14,724 bases of DNA from Pedobacter sp. UBA1654 (GCA_002320935.1 DCLG01000032.1:3323-18046); one strand, 5' to 3'. Shown: positions 1 to 6,805, numbered from the stretch's first letter. Numbers and translations are program-made. Notes: a model not told the origin generated them from the letters alone.

Positions 1-1
1 T

Positions 2-1660
2 AAAGCCACAGCAATGGCGATGCAAGCCATAAGGAAGATCAACCCAGACGCTCGCCTTGTACATACTGAGGATATTGGGAAGACACATGCGACGCCTTTA
101 CTTCAATACCAGGCCGATTTCGAAAATAAACGAAGGTGGATAGGTCTTGATCTGTTGTGTGGAATGGTGGATGAGCACCATGATCTTTACGACTATCTTG
201 TAGATCATGGTATTACGCCCAATGAACTAAGGTATTTTATTGAGCATCCATGTCCTCCGGATATTATGGGTTTCAATCACTACATTACCTCCGAGCGGTT
301 CTTAGATGAGAACCTTCGTGTTTATCCGGTGCACACACATGGTCGAAATGGTAAACACACCTATGCGGATGTTGAAGCTGTTAGAAGTGCAGAAGCCATA
401 CTCGCTGGTCCGCAGGAACTGTTGAGAGATGCGTGGTTACGATATAAAACGCCCTTGGCAATTACAGAAGCACATCTTCATTGTGGCCGGGAAGATCAGT
501 TGCGCTGGGTCAACTACATTGTTAAAGCCGCAGAAGCATTGCTGGCAGAGGGTGTAGATTTCAGGGGTGTGACCATTTGGTCACTGTTCGGTGCTTACGG
601 ATGGGACCGCCTACTTACCACCGAAGTTCGTAATTATGAATCCGGTGCTTTTGATGTGCGCACAGGTGAGGCACGACCCACACAAATTGCTAAAATGGTG
701 GCTGATCTTGCAAAAGGTGTAGATTACAGGCACCCCGTGCTGGAACAGGAAGGGTGGTGGTTGCGACAGGACCGGATTTTATACCCTCGTGCAGGTGCAC
801 CAAACGCCATTCAAAACCCAGGTCCGAATCCAATACTCATCATTGCGGCAGATACTTCGCTTGGGATGGCTTTCGTGAAAATTTGCAATGATCGAAACCT
901 GAACCATGTAGCACTGACCAGGAAACAGCTCAGACTCTCCGCCATTGATGAGGTGGAAGCTGCAATAAACAGGTTTAAACCTTGGGCAGTGATCAACGCG
1001 GCAGATTTCAACCAGGTGGAAGAAGCCGAGCTTGACCGTGAAAATTGTTTCCTGACCAATACAGTAATTCCTGCAAATCTTGCCGTATGCTGTAGAAAGT
1101 TTGGGATCCAGCTGCTGACTTTCTCATCCGATCAGGTTTTTGATGGCCTTAAAAATAGTGAGTACACGGAGTCAGATCACGTGAACCCCATAAATCTTTT
1201 AGGCTTAAGTAAGGCCAGAGCAGAGGAACAGGTATTAAGTGCATATCCGGAAGCTTTGGTCATAAGAAGCAGTGAGATCTTCTCGCACTTGGCAGACGAT
1301 AGTGCAATGAGTCGTATGATCGCTGCGCTAAGCAGGCATGAAAGTATTGGTGTTGCAGATGATGTATTCATTTCGCCAACACTTGTAAGCGACCTTATAC
1401 ATAGTAGTTTGGATCTTCTTATTGACGGAGAAGCTAAAATCTGGCATGTTGCCAATCAAGGCACGATCAGTTGGGCAGATCTGGCTAATGAAATTGCTAA
1501 TAGAGCCGGCTACAGTGCAGCACTCCTGGTTAGAAAACCTTATGCGGCCTTGAACTTTAATGCGACAAGGCCGAGTTACAGTGGATTAACAAGCGACAGG
1601 GGGATATTTTTACCGACGCTTGAGAATGCTTTAGACAGGTATTTCAACGTTTCAAGCTGA
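2..1660 (+). CDS. GH1-like glycosidase fused to an RmlD-like Rossmann domain (5' partial)
   Basis: The frame is open to the window edge, so the N-terminus lies upstream; 552 residues are visible. Numbering from the ATG at 14, residues 1-235 are the C-terminal half of a family 1 glycosyl hydrolase barrel. ITEAH (150-154) occupies the place of the GH1 ITENG nucleophile motif, so E152 is the likely nucleophile, and WSLFGAYGWD (189-198) matches the usual WSLxDNFEW strand. The acid/base NEP motif would lie upstream. After a linker, residues 272-545 resemble RmlD, the dTDP-4-dehydrorhamnose reductase (TFSSDQVFDG at 369-378). This half looks degenerate: the glycine-rich loop reads AADTSLG (278-284), with two of three glycines lost, and the YxxxK motif is L396 to K400, lacking the catalytic Tyr. 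GH1–RmlD fusions occur in Bacteroidetes and Proteobacteria. I infer an active or carbohydrate-binding GH1 half with a non-catalytic Rossmann partner. The substrate is unknown. Confidence 0.8.
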   Translation, partial: KATAMAMQAIRKINPDARLVHTEDIGKTHATPLLQYQADFENKRRWIGLDLLCGMVDEHHDLYDYLVDHGITPNELRYFIEHPCPPDIMGFNHYITSERFLDENLRVYPVHTHGRNGKHTYADVEAVRSAEAILAGPQELLRDAWLRYKTPLAITEAHLHCGREDQLRWVNYIVKAAEALLAEGVDFRGVTIWSLFGAYGWDRLLTTEVRNYESGAFDVRTGEARPTQIAKMVADLAKGVDYRHPVLEQEGWWLRQDRILYPRAGAPNAIQNPGPNPILIIAADTSLGMAFVKICNDRNLNHVALTRKQLRLSAIDEVEAAINRFKPWAVINAADFNQVEEAELDRENCFLTNTVIPANLAVCCRKFGIQLLTFSSDQVFDGLKNSEYTESDHVNPINLLGLSKARAEEQVLSAYPEALVIRSSEIFSHLADDSAMSRMIAALSRHESIGVADDVFISPTLVSDLIHSSLDLLIDGEAKIWHVANQGTISWADLANEIANRAGYSAALLVRKPYAALNFNATRPSYSGLTSDRGIFLPTLENALDRYFNVSS

Positions 1661-1705
1661 TAGACAAGGAATAATGTAAATATTTTAAACTTAAACTTTT
1701 AAATC

Positions 1706-1786
1706 ATGTTCATACCTATAATCGTCGGAATAATCTTCCTGGTGGGAATTATTATTGCCTACAATGTTTACAAAAGCAAAAAGTAA
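1706..1786 (+). CDS. 26-residue single-pass membrane peptide
   Basis: A short ATG–TAA frame of 27 codons. The peptide starts MFIPIIVGIIFLVG, continues with more Ile, Ala and aromatic residues, and ends in a basic tail, YKSKK. This is one hydrophobic helix of about 20 residues with a positive C-terminus, which predicts an inner-membrane peptide with its C-terminus in the cytoplasm. It sits 45 bases after the GH1–RmlD stop and 26 bases before the next gene on the same strand, and no terminator separates it from either. I recognise no family. The clean membrane-helix pattern favours a real gene, but the length is too short for coding statistics to prove it. Confidence 0.55.
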   Translation: MFIPIIVGIIFLVGIIIAYNVYKSKK

Positions 1787-1812
1787 TAATCGAAAACTTT
1801 AATAAGCAAATT

Positions 1813-2094
1813 ATGAGTTCATCCAATCAAACACATGATCACAATGCCATCAAAAAATGGGTGGAAAAAAGAAAAGGTGTTCCGGCACGTGTTAAAGGAA
1901 CGGGTAAAAATGGCGATGAAGGTGTTCTGAGGATACATTTTCCAGAACATAGCGATAGCACAAATTTAGAAGAGATTGAGTGGGATGACTTTTTTAAAGA
2001 TTTTGACAAAGACAAGCTGGACTTTCTTTATCAGGATAAAAAAGCAGATGGTGAGACGAGTACTTTCCATAAGTTTGTATCACGGGAAAAATAA
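1813..2094 (+). CDS. Conserved small acidic protein of unknown function
   Basis: The 93-residue protein is hydrophilic, without signal peptide or membrane segment, so it is probably cytoplasmic. It has an N-terminal segment with HNAIKKWVEKRKGVPARV, a middle strand VLRIHFPE, and an acidic aromatic stretch around EEIEWDDFFKDFDKDKLDFLYQD, ending in FHKFVSRE. The overall pattern (helix with KW, GxPA, LRI-F, EE-W-FF, YQD, F-K-V-R) resembles small proteins that are widely conserved and sometimes mislabelled as glucan branching enzymes; nothing here supports that enzyme activity. The start is the first ATG of the frame after the 26-residue peptide gene. Its stop codon lies inside the stem of the terminator that follows. 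Confidence 0.75.
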   Translation: MSSSNQTHDHNAIKKWVEKRKGVPARVKGTGKNGDEGVLRIHFPEHSDSTNLEEIEWDDFFKDFDKDKLDFLYQDKKADGETSTFHKFVSREK

Positions 2095-2125
2095 GAAGAG
2101 CCTCCAATTGGAGGCTCTTCTTATT
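2090..2125. terminator. Bidirectional Rho-independent terminator between convergent genes
   Basis: Perfect 16-base inverted repeat AATAAGAAGAGCCTCC / GGAGGCTCTTCTTATT (2090-2105 and 2110-2125) around an AATT loop. The A-rich and T-rich outer arms provide a U-rich tail on either strand, so it can end the 93-residue protein gene from the left and the SDR gene from the right. It overlaps the TAA stop at 2092-2094. Confidence 0.9.
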
Positions 2126-2148
2126 TGAGGTACGCATATGCAACATTG

Positions 2149-2952
2149 TTAATCTTCCTTCCTATCAACCGGCTTTTGCTGTTTATACATACTCGCAGCA
2201 GCCATGCTGTCGGGCTGCATATTCGCCATGCCCACCTGAACTTTATTCATAAATCCTGAAATGATCTTTGCGTCTCCAGACATGAGCGCGTCGAAGCCGT
2301 CTTTTGCTACCTTTTCCGGATCAGCGTGCGGGATATCCTGCACCATTCTGGATTCATTCATTTCTGCTTTATTAAAGAAATCGGTTTCAGTAGGTCCCGG
2401 TAAAAGCGCGGTAACCGTGATCCCTTTATCCTTTAGTTCGTACTGGATGCTGGACGACCAGGTATTGATGAATGCCTTGGTTCCATGATACACCGCTTGC
2501 AGTGGTCCGGGCGCTTCCCCAGCTATTGAGCCTACATTAAGTATCTTTCCTGTGCCTCTCGAGAGCATGTCCTGCAGAAAACAAGAGGTAAGGGTAACAT
2601 ATCCGCCTATATTGAGCTGGATCATGTCCAATTGGCGGTTGATGTCAATGTCCTTAAATTCTCCATATGCGCCCTGTGCTGCATTATTAACTAAGACTTC
2701 GACAACAAAACCCATGTGTTTGACTTCATCATATATTTCAAATGGACTTTCTCTCCTAAACAAATCCTTCAAAATGGTATGTACCTGTACTTGGTGTGTT
2801 TCCTGTAACTCCTCAGCAACGAGCTGTAGTTCAGATTGATCTCTGGATACGAGTATCAGGTTGTACTGATTGGCGGCTAGTAGCTTCGCCAGCTCTTTTC
2901 CAATGCCGCTGGTACCACCTGTTACCAACGCGTATTTTTCTTTGTTTTCCAT
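2149..2952 (-). CDS. SDR family NAD(P)-dependent oxidoreductase
   Basis: A 267-residue classical short-chain dehydrogenase/reductase, the usual single-domain length. The dinucleotide-binding motif TGGTSGIG is at 11-18 and NNAA, the variant of NNAG, at 89-92. The catalytic tetrad is complete: N114, S142 (in GSIAG), Y155 and K159 (YHGTK). PGPTETDF near 185-192 matches the segment that closes over the cofactor. R37 after the second strand (VSRD) suggests a preference for NADP(H). There is no signal peptide, so the enzyme is cytoplasmic. The substrate cannot be told from sequence. The tail (about 235-267) is hydrophilic, with Met- and Gln-rich stretches, and extends past the usual core. The gene stands alone, convergent with the upstream small genes and divergent from the DUF4268 gene. 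The ATG at 2952 gives the standard N-terminus directly before the first beta strand. Confidence 0.93.
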   Translation of the reverse strand: MENKEKYALVTGGTSGIGKELAKLLAANQYNLILVSRDQSELQLVAEELQETHQVQVHTILKDLFRRESPFEIYDEVKHMGFVVEVLVNNAAQGAYGEFKDIDINRQLDMIQLNIGGYVTLTSCFLQDMLSRGTGKILNVGSIAGEAPGPLQAVYHGTKAFINTWSSSIQYELKDKGITVTALLPGPTETDFFNKAEMNESRMVQDIPHADPEKVAKDGFDALMSGDAKIISGFMNKVQVGMANMQPDSMAAASMYKQQKPVDRKED

Positions 2953-3039
2953 AACATTCTAGTTTCTTGGTAGATTGGTTTAGGAATAAACAAACGAGCA
3001 TTAACTGGGTTTGAAGAATTAAAAATTGCATTCAGCTGG

Positions 3040-3047
3040 ACAAAGAT
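3040..3047 (-). promoter_or_regulatory. Possible -7 element for the SDR gene
   Basis: On the minus strand CATCTTTG matches the Bacteroidetes -7 consensus TAnnTTTG at all but one fixed base. It lies about 90 bases before the SDR start codon, in the 125-base gap shared with the divergent DUF4268 gene. I see no clear -33 TTG partner, so this is only a candidate. Confidence 0.25.
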
Positions 3048-3077
3048 GTAGTTTTACCGCTTTATTGTACTAAGACA

Positions 3078-3539
3078 TTGTATTCAAAAGAACAAGCTTC
3101 AACCCTCAGGCAGGCATTCTGGACTGCATTTGGCCAGTACATGGCCCTTCAACCAACTGCTGATGGTACGAAGGTGAACTGGGTGAACTATAAAACAGGG
3201 ATTAAACACCTTTATTTCAGGATGAATGCAGACCAGCATACTGCTAAAATTGCGATTGAAATTTCACATTCTGACTTGGGAATTCAGGAACTGATGTTTG
3301 AGCAGTTTAAAGCCTACAAGAACATCCTTGTTGGCAGCATAGGAGAGGAATGGGATTGGTCTCTCCATTCGCAGGATGAATACGGAAAAACCATTAGCAG
3401 CATTAGTAAGTGCATTGATGATGTAAACATCTTTAAGCAGGAAGATTGGCCAAAGCTCATATCCTTTTTCAAGCCAAGGATAATGGCATTAGACGAGTTT
3501 TGGTCTGATGCGAAATATGGCTTTGATCTGTTTTCATAA
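3078..3539 (+). CDS. DUF4268 domain-containing protein
   Basis: The 153-residue protein fits the DUF4268 family, recognised by the N-terminal SKEQASTLRQAFWTAFGQYM, NWVNYKTG (35-42), IQELMFEQF (90-98), EWDWSLH near 111-117, and the C-terminal FFKPRIMALDEFWSDAKY. The function of the family is not established. Some DUF4268 domains occur in proteins linked to restriction or DNA-binding contexts, but nothing of that kind is nearby here. The start is TTG: family members typically begin MYSKE, which matches exactly, and the next in-frame ATG would remove the conserved first helix. The protein has no signal peptide or membrane segment. It is a single-gene unit, closed by its own terminator, divergent from the SDR gene and convergent with hsp20. 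Confidence 0.82.
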   Translation: MYSKEQASTLRQAFWTAFGQYMALQPTADGTKVNWVNYKTGIKHLYFRMNADQHTAKIAIEISHSDLGIQELMFEQFKAYKNILVGSIGEEWDWSLHSQDEYGKTISSISKCIDDVNIFKQEDWPKLISFFKPRIMALDEFWSDAKYGFDLFS

Positions 3540-3543
3540 GGAT

Positions 3544-3585
3544 ATTAGAAAAGCGCCAGCAGTTTACTACTGGCGCTTTTCTAAT
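3544..3585. terminator. Bidirectional Rho-independent terminator between DUF4268 gene and hsp20
   Basis: Perfect 16-base arms ATTAGAAAAGCGCCAG (3544-3559) and CTGGCGCTTTTCTAAT (3570-3585). Inside the loop AGT and ACT can pair further. The AAAA/TTTT tracts lie within the stem, giving a U-run on both strands, as expected for a terminator serving two convergent genes. Confidence 0.9.
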
Positions 3586-3602
3586 GCTGGTTTCAGAAAC
3601 GC

Positions 3603-4043
3603 TTACTTAATCTCGATCTGACGAACGATCTGCTTAGCTTCATCTTTTTTGGCGACATGAATGTTTAGCATACCGTCGGTGTAGTGTGCTTCTATTTGCG
3701 CATCATCAGCTGTATCTGGCAGTGCAAATGATCGCACAAACGAGCTATAAGTAAACTCACGTTTGTTGTACTGCTTGTGCTGTTCTGTGTGTTCCTTTTT
3801 CTGTTCAACGGACACCGTTAACAGGTTGCGGTCCAGTTTGATATTAAAATCTTCTTTTTGAAGACCAGGAGCAGCCATTTCGATCATGTAGTGATCTTGT
3901 GTTTCGCAGATGTTCACAGCAGGCACTCTTGAAATCATTCTGTCCGACAAAAATGAGTCATTGAATACTGATTCAAAGATGTCATTGAAACCAGTGTTTA
4001 AACTCTTGTTGTTTCCTCCATTGTTGAATTTAATAAGTGACAT
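3603..4043 (-). CDS. Hsp20 / alpha-crystallin small heat shock protein
   Basis: A 146-residue ATP-independent holdase chaperone that binds unfolding proteins in the cytoplasm. The N-terminal arm (1-40) is Asn- and Phe-rich with FNDIFESVFND. The alpha-crystallin domain spans about 41-132: PAVNICET (41-48), the AAPGL turn (57-61), VRSFALPD (103-110), and the GMLNIHV strand (124-130) that corresponds to the signature GVL motif. The C-terminal IEI (143-145) is the I-x-I anchor used in oligomer assembly. Length and order are normal for bacterial Hsp20. The gene is monocistronic, with a terminator downstream. Its translation signal is unusually strong for this phylum (see the ribosome binding site). 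Induction by heat or other stress is expected from the family, but I cannot identify the controlling site. Confidence 0.95.
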   Translation of the reverse strand: MSLIKFNNGGNNKSLNTGFNDIFESVFNDSFLSDRMISRVPAVNICETQDHYMIEMAAPGLQKEDFNIKLDRNLLTVSVEQKKEHTEQHKQYNKREFTYSSFVRSFALPDTADDAQIEAHYTDGMLNIHVAKKDEAKQIVRQIEIK

Positions 4044-4050
4044 AATAAAT

Positions 4051-4060
4051 CCTCCTTTTT
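4051..4060 (-). promoter_or_regulatory. Strong Shine–Dalgarno sequence of hsp20
   Basis: The minus strand reads AAAAAGGAGG followed by 7 bases and ATG. This is a near-perfect anti-SD match at ideal spacing. The other genes in the window have A/T-rich leaders without such a motif, as is usual in Bacteroidetes. Confidence 0.8.
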
Positions 4061-4103
4061 AGAAAATGTTAAATCAATTTATTAAAACCTTTATTTGATC
4101 AGG

Positions 4104-4119
4104 ATTATACAAGTGTTGT
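4104..4119 (-). promoter_or_regulatory. Possible hsp20 promoter core
   Basis: On the minus strand the order is ACAACACTTG then TATAAT, about 60 bases before the hsp20 start. TATAAT is a generic -10 hexamer rather than the Bacteroidetes TAnnTTTG, so this could be a promoter for another sigma factor or chance in A/T-rich DNA. The overlapping ACAA-n3-TTGT dyad could bind a regulator. Confidence 0.3.
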
Positions 4120-4379
4120 GCCGATGCGAAAAATGCCGGTCCTGACTGAAAAAAGGACATTTTCACTGAAAAAATTTCTTAAACTACTGAATTCATGACA
4201 GCTATTTTCCCGGTTTCCACCTTGAAGACCTGCTCCAATTTATAATGAGTTTGCCAATCTGCGCCTTCATGGAGCCAAGTCATGAAGTATTAGTACGAGA
4301 TCTTTATCCATGATATATAAATTCGATTAAATAAAACCGCATCGGGAATGTGCTTGTTTTCCTCTCAAAACTATAGAAC

Positions 4380-5651
4380 GTGAAGCGATACCAGAATCCA
4401 GATGTACCAACCCTGAATGCTGCTGAAGCAGCTTTTCACCTATTCAATGACGGTTTTACCTTCATCATGAATCGCCGCCGGCTCATGAATACCGATGTTT
4501 TTACCATTAATGTTCCAGGTTTCAAGGTGATCTGCATGGGCGGTGAAGAAGCTGCAGCGATTTTCTATGCCCCGGAAAAGTTTGTAAGAAGGGGCGCAAT
4601 TCCCCCGCCGATACAAAAGACACTTACAGGGGTACATGCGGTTCATACTACAGATGCAGCTCAGCATAGCCATAGAAAAGCACTTTTCCTGTCGTTTATG
4701 ACCGATGAAAACGTTGCAAGGCTGCAGAAACTGATCAGGAACGAACTGGAAGTGGCATCCGTAGCTTGGACAGCCCGTAAGGGTATCGTGCTATTTGACG
4801 AATCAGCAATCATCCTTTGTGAAGCCATCTGTGCCTGGGCAGGTGTTCCACTATCTATTGATGAATCACCCTTGAGGGCAAGGCAGTTCATCGGTATGGT
4901 CGATGCATTCGGTACCATGGGTGCCCGGCACTTTAAGGGTGCAAAAGCCAGAAAAGAAGTTGAAGCATGGATCACAAAGGTCATTGAAGAAGTCCGGACC
5001 GGTCAATTAAAAGTAAATCCAGATAGTCCCTTATACCATTGTGCACATTATAAAGAAGTTGCTGGGACTATATTGAATGCTAAGCTGGCTGCTGTAGAGC
5101 TCATAAATATCCTTCGCCCTACTGTTGCCATTTCCTGGTACATCACCTTCGCTGCTACAGCTTTGTTCACCAATAATAGCTATCAAGAGCAGTTTATCTC
5201 TGGAGGTAACAGCTATCAGGAGAACTTTATAAATGAAGTAAGGCGGTTCTTTCCCTTCGCACCCTTTATGGGCGCAAAAGTTCGTGAGTCCTTCACCTGG
5301 AACGGTCTGGAGTTTCTAAAAGGCACCCTTGTTCTTCTGGATATGTATGGCACCAATCACGACGACCGCCTTTGGGATAACCCTTTCGCCTTTATCCCGG
5401 AGCGCTTTGGCAGCCGGCAGCTAAAGCCGTATGATTTTCTTGCACAAGGTGGTGGCTATCCGGAAACTGGCCACCGCTGCCCTGGAGAGCTGATTACAAT
5501 TGAAACGCTTAAAACCGTCCTGCACTTTCTTGCTTCAAAAACGGAATTTACCGTTCCAAAACAAAATATGTCTTATCCCTTTTCAAGAATGCCAACCCGT
5601 CCGCGCGACGGCTTTATTATGCAAAACATCAACCTTAAACATAAATCCTAA
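4380..5651 (+). CDS. CYP152-type cytochrome P450 fatty acid peroxygenase
   Basis: The 423-residue protein matches the CYP152 group, P450s that hydroxylate or decarboxylate fatty acids with hydrogen peroxide and no redox partner. Visible marks are the I-helix segment ILRPTVAISWYI (244-255), where R246-P247 correspond to the Arg-Pro that binds the substrate carboxylate; EVRR (286-289) as ExxR; and the heme loop QGGGYPETGHRCPGE (356-370), whose C367 is the heme ligand. H89, in VHTTD, aligns with the position that is Gln in P450BS-beta and His in SP-alpha and OleT, suggesting alpha-hydroxylation or decarboxylation. There is no signal peptide. The GTG start is the first usable start after an in-frame TAG at 4374. 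The stop overlaps the start of the Nudix gene by one base, so the two are coupled. Family is fairly certain, regioselectivity is inferred. Confidence 0.88.
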   Translation: MKRYQNPDVPTLNAAEAAFHLFNDGFTFIMNRRRLMNTDVFTINVPGFKVICMGGEEAAAIFYAPEKFVRRGAIPPPIQKTLTGVHAVHTTDAAQHSHRKALFLSFMTDENVARLQKLIRNELEVASVAWTARKGIVLFDESAIILCEAICAWAGVPLSIDESPLRARQFIGMVDAFGTMGARHFKGAKARKEVEAWITKVIEEVRTGQLKVNPDSPLYHCAHYKEVAGTILNAKLAAVELINILRPTVAISWYITFAATALFTNNSYQEQFISGGNSYQENFINEVRRFFPFAPFMGAKVRESFTWNGLEFLKGTLVLLDMYGTNHDDRLWDNPFAFIPERFGSRQLKPYDFLAQGGGYPETGHRCPGELITIETLKTVLHFLASKTEFTVPKQNMSYPFSRMPTRPRDGFIMQNINLKHKS

Positions 5652-6229
5652 TGAGTGAAGTAACAATATTTAGCCAGACAACATTATCTGATAAAAAGTA
5701 CCCACTGAAAGAAATCAGCTTTGAAAAGCCTGGTCATGGAGGAAGGTTGGTTAAGCATTTACATGAAATCTACTACCGGCCCGATGCTGTTGCAGTATTG
5801 CTCGTTGATTACGCACAGCGCAGTCTTTTGTTTACTAATCAGTTCAGAGTAGCATCCTTTATCAATGGGAATCCTTCAGGGAACCTGATTGAAGCCTGCG
5901 CCGGTTTGATTGATGAAGGTGAATCACCGGAACAAGCTGCTATACGTGAAGCTGTGGAAGAAACCGGGTACCGGATACAGAATTTAGAAAAGGTAGGAGC
6001 AGTATATCCATCAGCTGGTGGCGTAACGGAGTTTCTACATTTATTCGTTGCGGAGTACAACAGTAAAGGTGATCATGAAGCCGGAGGCGGTCTGGAGTCG
6101 GAAGGGGAGTATATCGAATTGGTTGAACTCTCCTTCGAGGACGCAAAAGCAAAGATGCTTGCCGGCGCATTTAACGACGCGAAGACTTTACTATTAGTAC
6201 AGCACTTTTTCCTAAACCATTCCGAATAA
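5651..6229 (+). CDS. NudK-like Nudix hydrolase (nucleoside diphosphate sugar pyrophosphatase)
   Basis: The 192-residue protein has a complete Nudix box at 85-107 (G85, E91, R99-E100, E103-E104, G106), the site that binds the catalytic divalent metal. Length, the N-terminal strand pairs, TNQFR (62-66), NPSGNLIEACAG just before the box, and PSAGGVTE after it fit the NudK / ADP-ribose pyrophosphatase subfamily, which cleaves GDP-mannose, ADP-ribose or related compounds. The exact substrate cannot be fixed from sequence. The protein is cytoplasmic, with no signal. Its ATG overlaps the P450 TAA stop (TAATG), so translation is probably coupled. Why a sugar-nucleotide pyrophosphatase is paired with a peroxygenase is not evident; clearing of oxidised nucleotides is one possibility. 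It converges on the ankyrin gene with only 19 bases between stops, and I see no good terminator there. Confidence 0.88.
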   Translation: MSEVTIFSQTTLSDKKYPLKEISFEKPGHGGRLVKHLHEIYYRPDAVAVLLVDYAQRSLLFTNQFRVASFINGNPSGNLIEACAGLIDEGESPEQAAIREAVEETGYRIQNLEKVGAVYPSAGGVTEFLHLFVAEYNSKGDHEAGGGLESEGEYIELVELSFEDAKAKMLAGAFNDAKTLLLVQHFFLNHSE

Positions 6230-6248
6230 CGTTTTCCGGTTTAAACTG

Positions 6249-6773
6249 TTACTCCAATAAGGAGCTGATGGCATCATTGCCCTGACCTCTTGCATAATCT
6301 AACGGCGTTTTACCGAATCTATCTTTTATCGTTTTATCGGCTTTATTACGGAGCAGTAGTTCCACGAGCTCCGCATGGCCAAACGTAGCTGCGAAGAATA
6401 AGGCACTTGCACCATTATTGTTAACCTGATTCGGGGATGCACCATGTGCAAGCAGCAATGCGGCAAGTTCCGTGTATCCTTTAAAACATGCACCCATCAA
6501 TGCTGAATTTCCGGCTTGGTCTGTTGTATTCAGGTTTGCTTTTGCTTTAATCAGTAGCTCTGCCACTTCAAGATTTTTGTTGTAAACAGCTAAAATAAGC
6601 GGTGTATGTCCACTCTGATTTACAGTGTCAATTTTTCCCCCTGCACTGATATATTTTTTTACGGTGATGCTATCATTTGTACGTGTTGCACTAAAGATAT
6701 CGATGGTTTGTGCATTTAATCCAACTGTAAGCAGGAGCGGAAGGAGTGAGATATATAGTTTTTTCATAATCAA
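6249..6773 (-). CDS. ankB: Exported ankyrin-repeat protein, catalase partner (AnkB-like)
   Basis: The 174-residue protein has a signal peptide (basic MKK start, hydrophobic LLPLLLTVG, cleavage likely after LNA at 19-21), so it should be periplasmic. About four ankyrin repeats follow: near 55-83 (GHTPLILAVYNKN), 88-116 (GNSALMGACFKGY), 121-149 (GASALFFAATFGH) and 154-174 (GKTPLDYARGQGN, incomplete cap). Ankyrin repeats bind proteins and are not enzymes. The gene lies 32 bases downstream of an exported catalase on the same strand. In Pseudomonas aeruginosa ankB follows katB and is needed for full catalase activity. In Campylobacter the ankyrin protein Cj1386 supports heme loading of KatA. By analogy I infer a role in heme delivery or protection of this catalase. 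The start could be the first Met or Met3. The symbol follows the synteny, not direct homology proof. Confidence 0.85.
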   Translation of the reverse strand: MIMKKLYISLLPLLLTVGLNAQTIDIFSATRTNDSITVKKYISAGGKIDTVNQSGHTPLILAVYNKNLEVAELLIKAKANLNTTDQAGNSALMGACFKGYTELAALLLAHGASPNQVNNNGASALFFAATFGHAELVELLLRNKADKTIKDRFGKTPLDYARGQGNDAISSLLE

Positions 6774-6781
6774 CTTAAGAA

Positions 6782-6799
6782 GGGCGCCCTAAGGCGCCC
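6782..6799 (-). terminator. GC-rich hairpin between catalase and ankyrin genes
   Basis: Perfect inverted repeat GGGCGCC-CTAA-GGCGCCC in the 32-base space between the two genes. On the minus strand it is followed by TTCTTAAG, a poor U-tract. I read it as a partial terminator or mRNA-stabilising element that sets the catalase-to-ankyrin ratio, not a full stop. Confidence 0.5.
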
Positions 6800-6805
6800 A
6801 ATAAT

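Larger units (their letters stand above)
4044..4379. other. 336-base divergent intergenic region (hsp20 / P450 gene)
   Basis: The hsp20-proximal part holds its Shine–Dalgarno and, on the minus strand, TATAAT (4104-4109) next to the near-palindrome ACAACACTTGT (4109-4119), a possible promoter or operator. A 10-base direct repeat, ACTGAAAAAA, occurs at 4145-4154 and 4165-4174, exactly 20 bases apart. A 34-codon open frame lies on the minus strand at 4179-4283. The P450-proximal part is A/T-rich; I find no convincing -7/-33 pair and no RNA gene there. Confidence 0.6.

Noticed and set aside
2831..3031. 66-codon minus-strand frame overlapping the 5' end of the SDR gene
   Set aside because: It runs in another frame through the SDR N-terminus and the A/T-rich leader, with no motif; the SDR frame explains the coding signal.
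5180..5238. Repeated NSYQE in the P450, possible internal duplication
   Set aside because: The segment length fits other CYP152 proteins, and only five residues are shared, so a coincidence is more likely than a tandem duplication.
6230..6248. Possible terminator between the Nudix and ankyrin stop codons
   Set aside because: Only weak scattered pairing is visible around CCGGTTT, with no stable stem and U-run.
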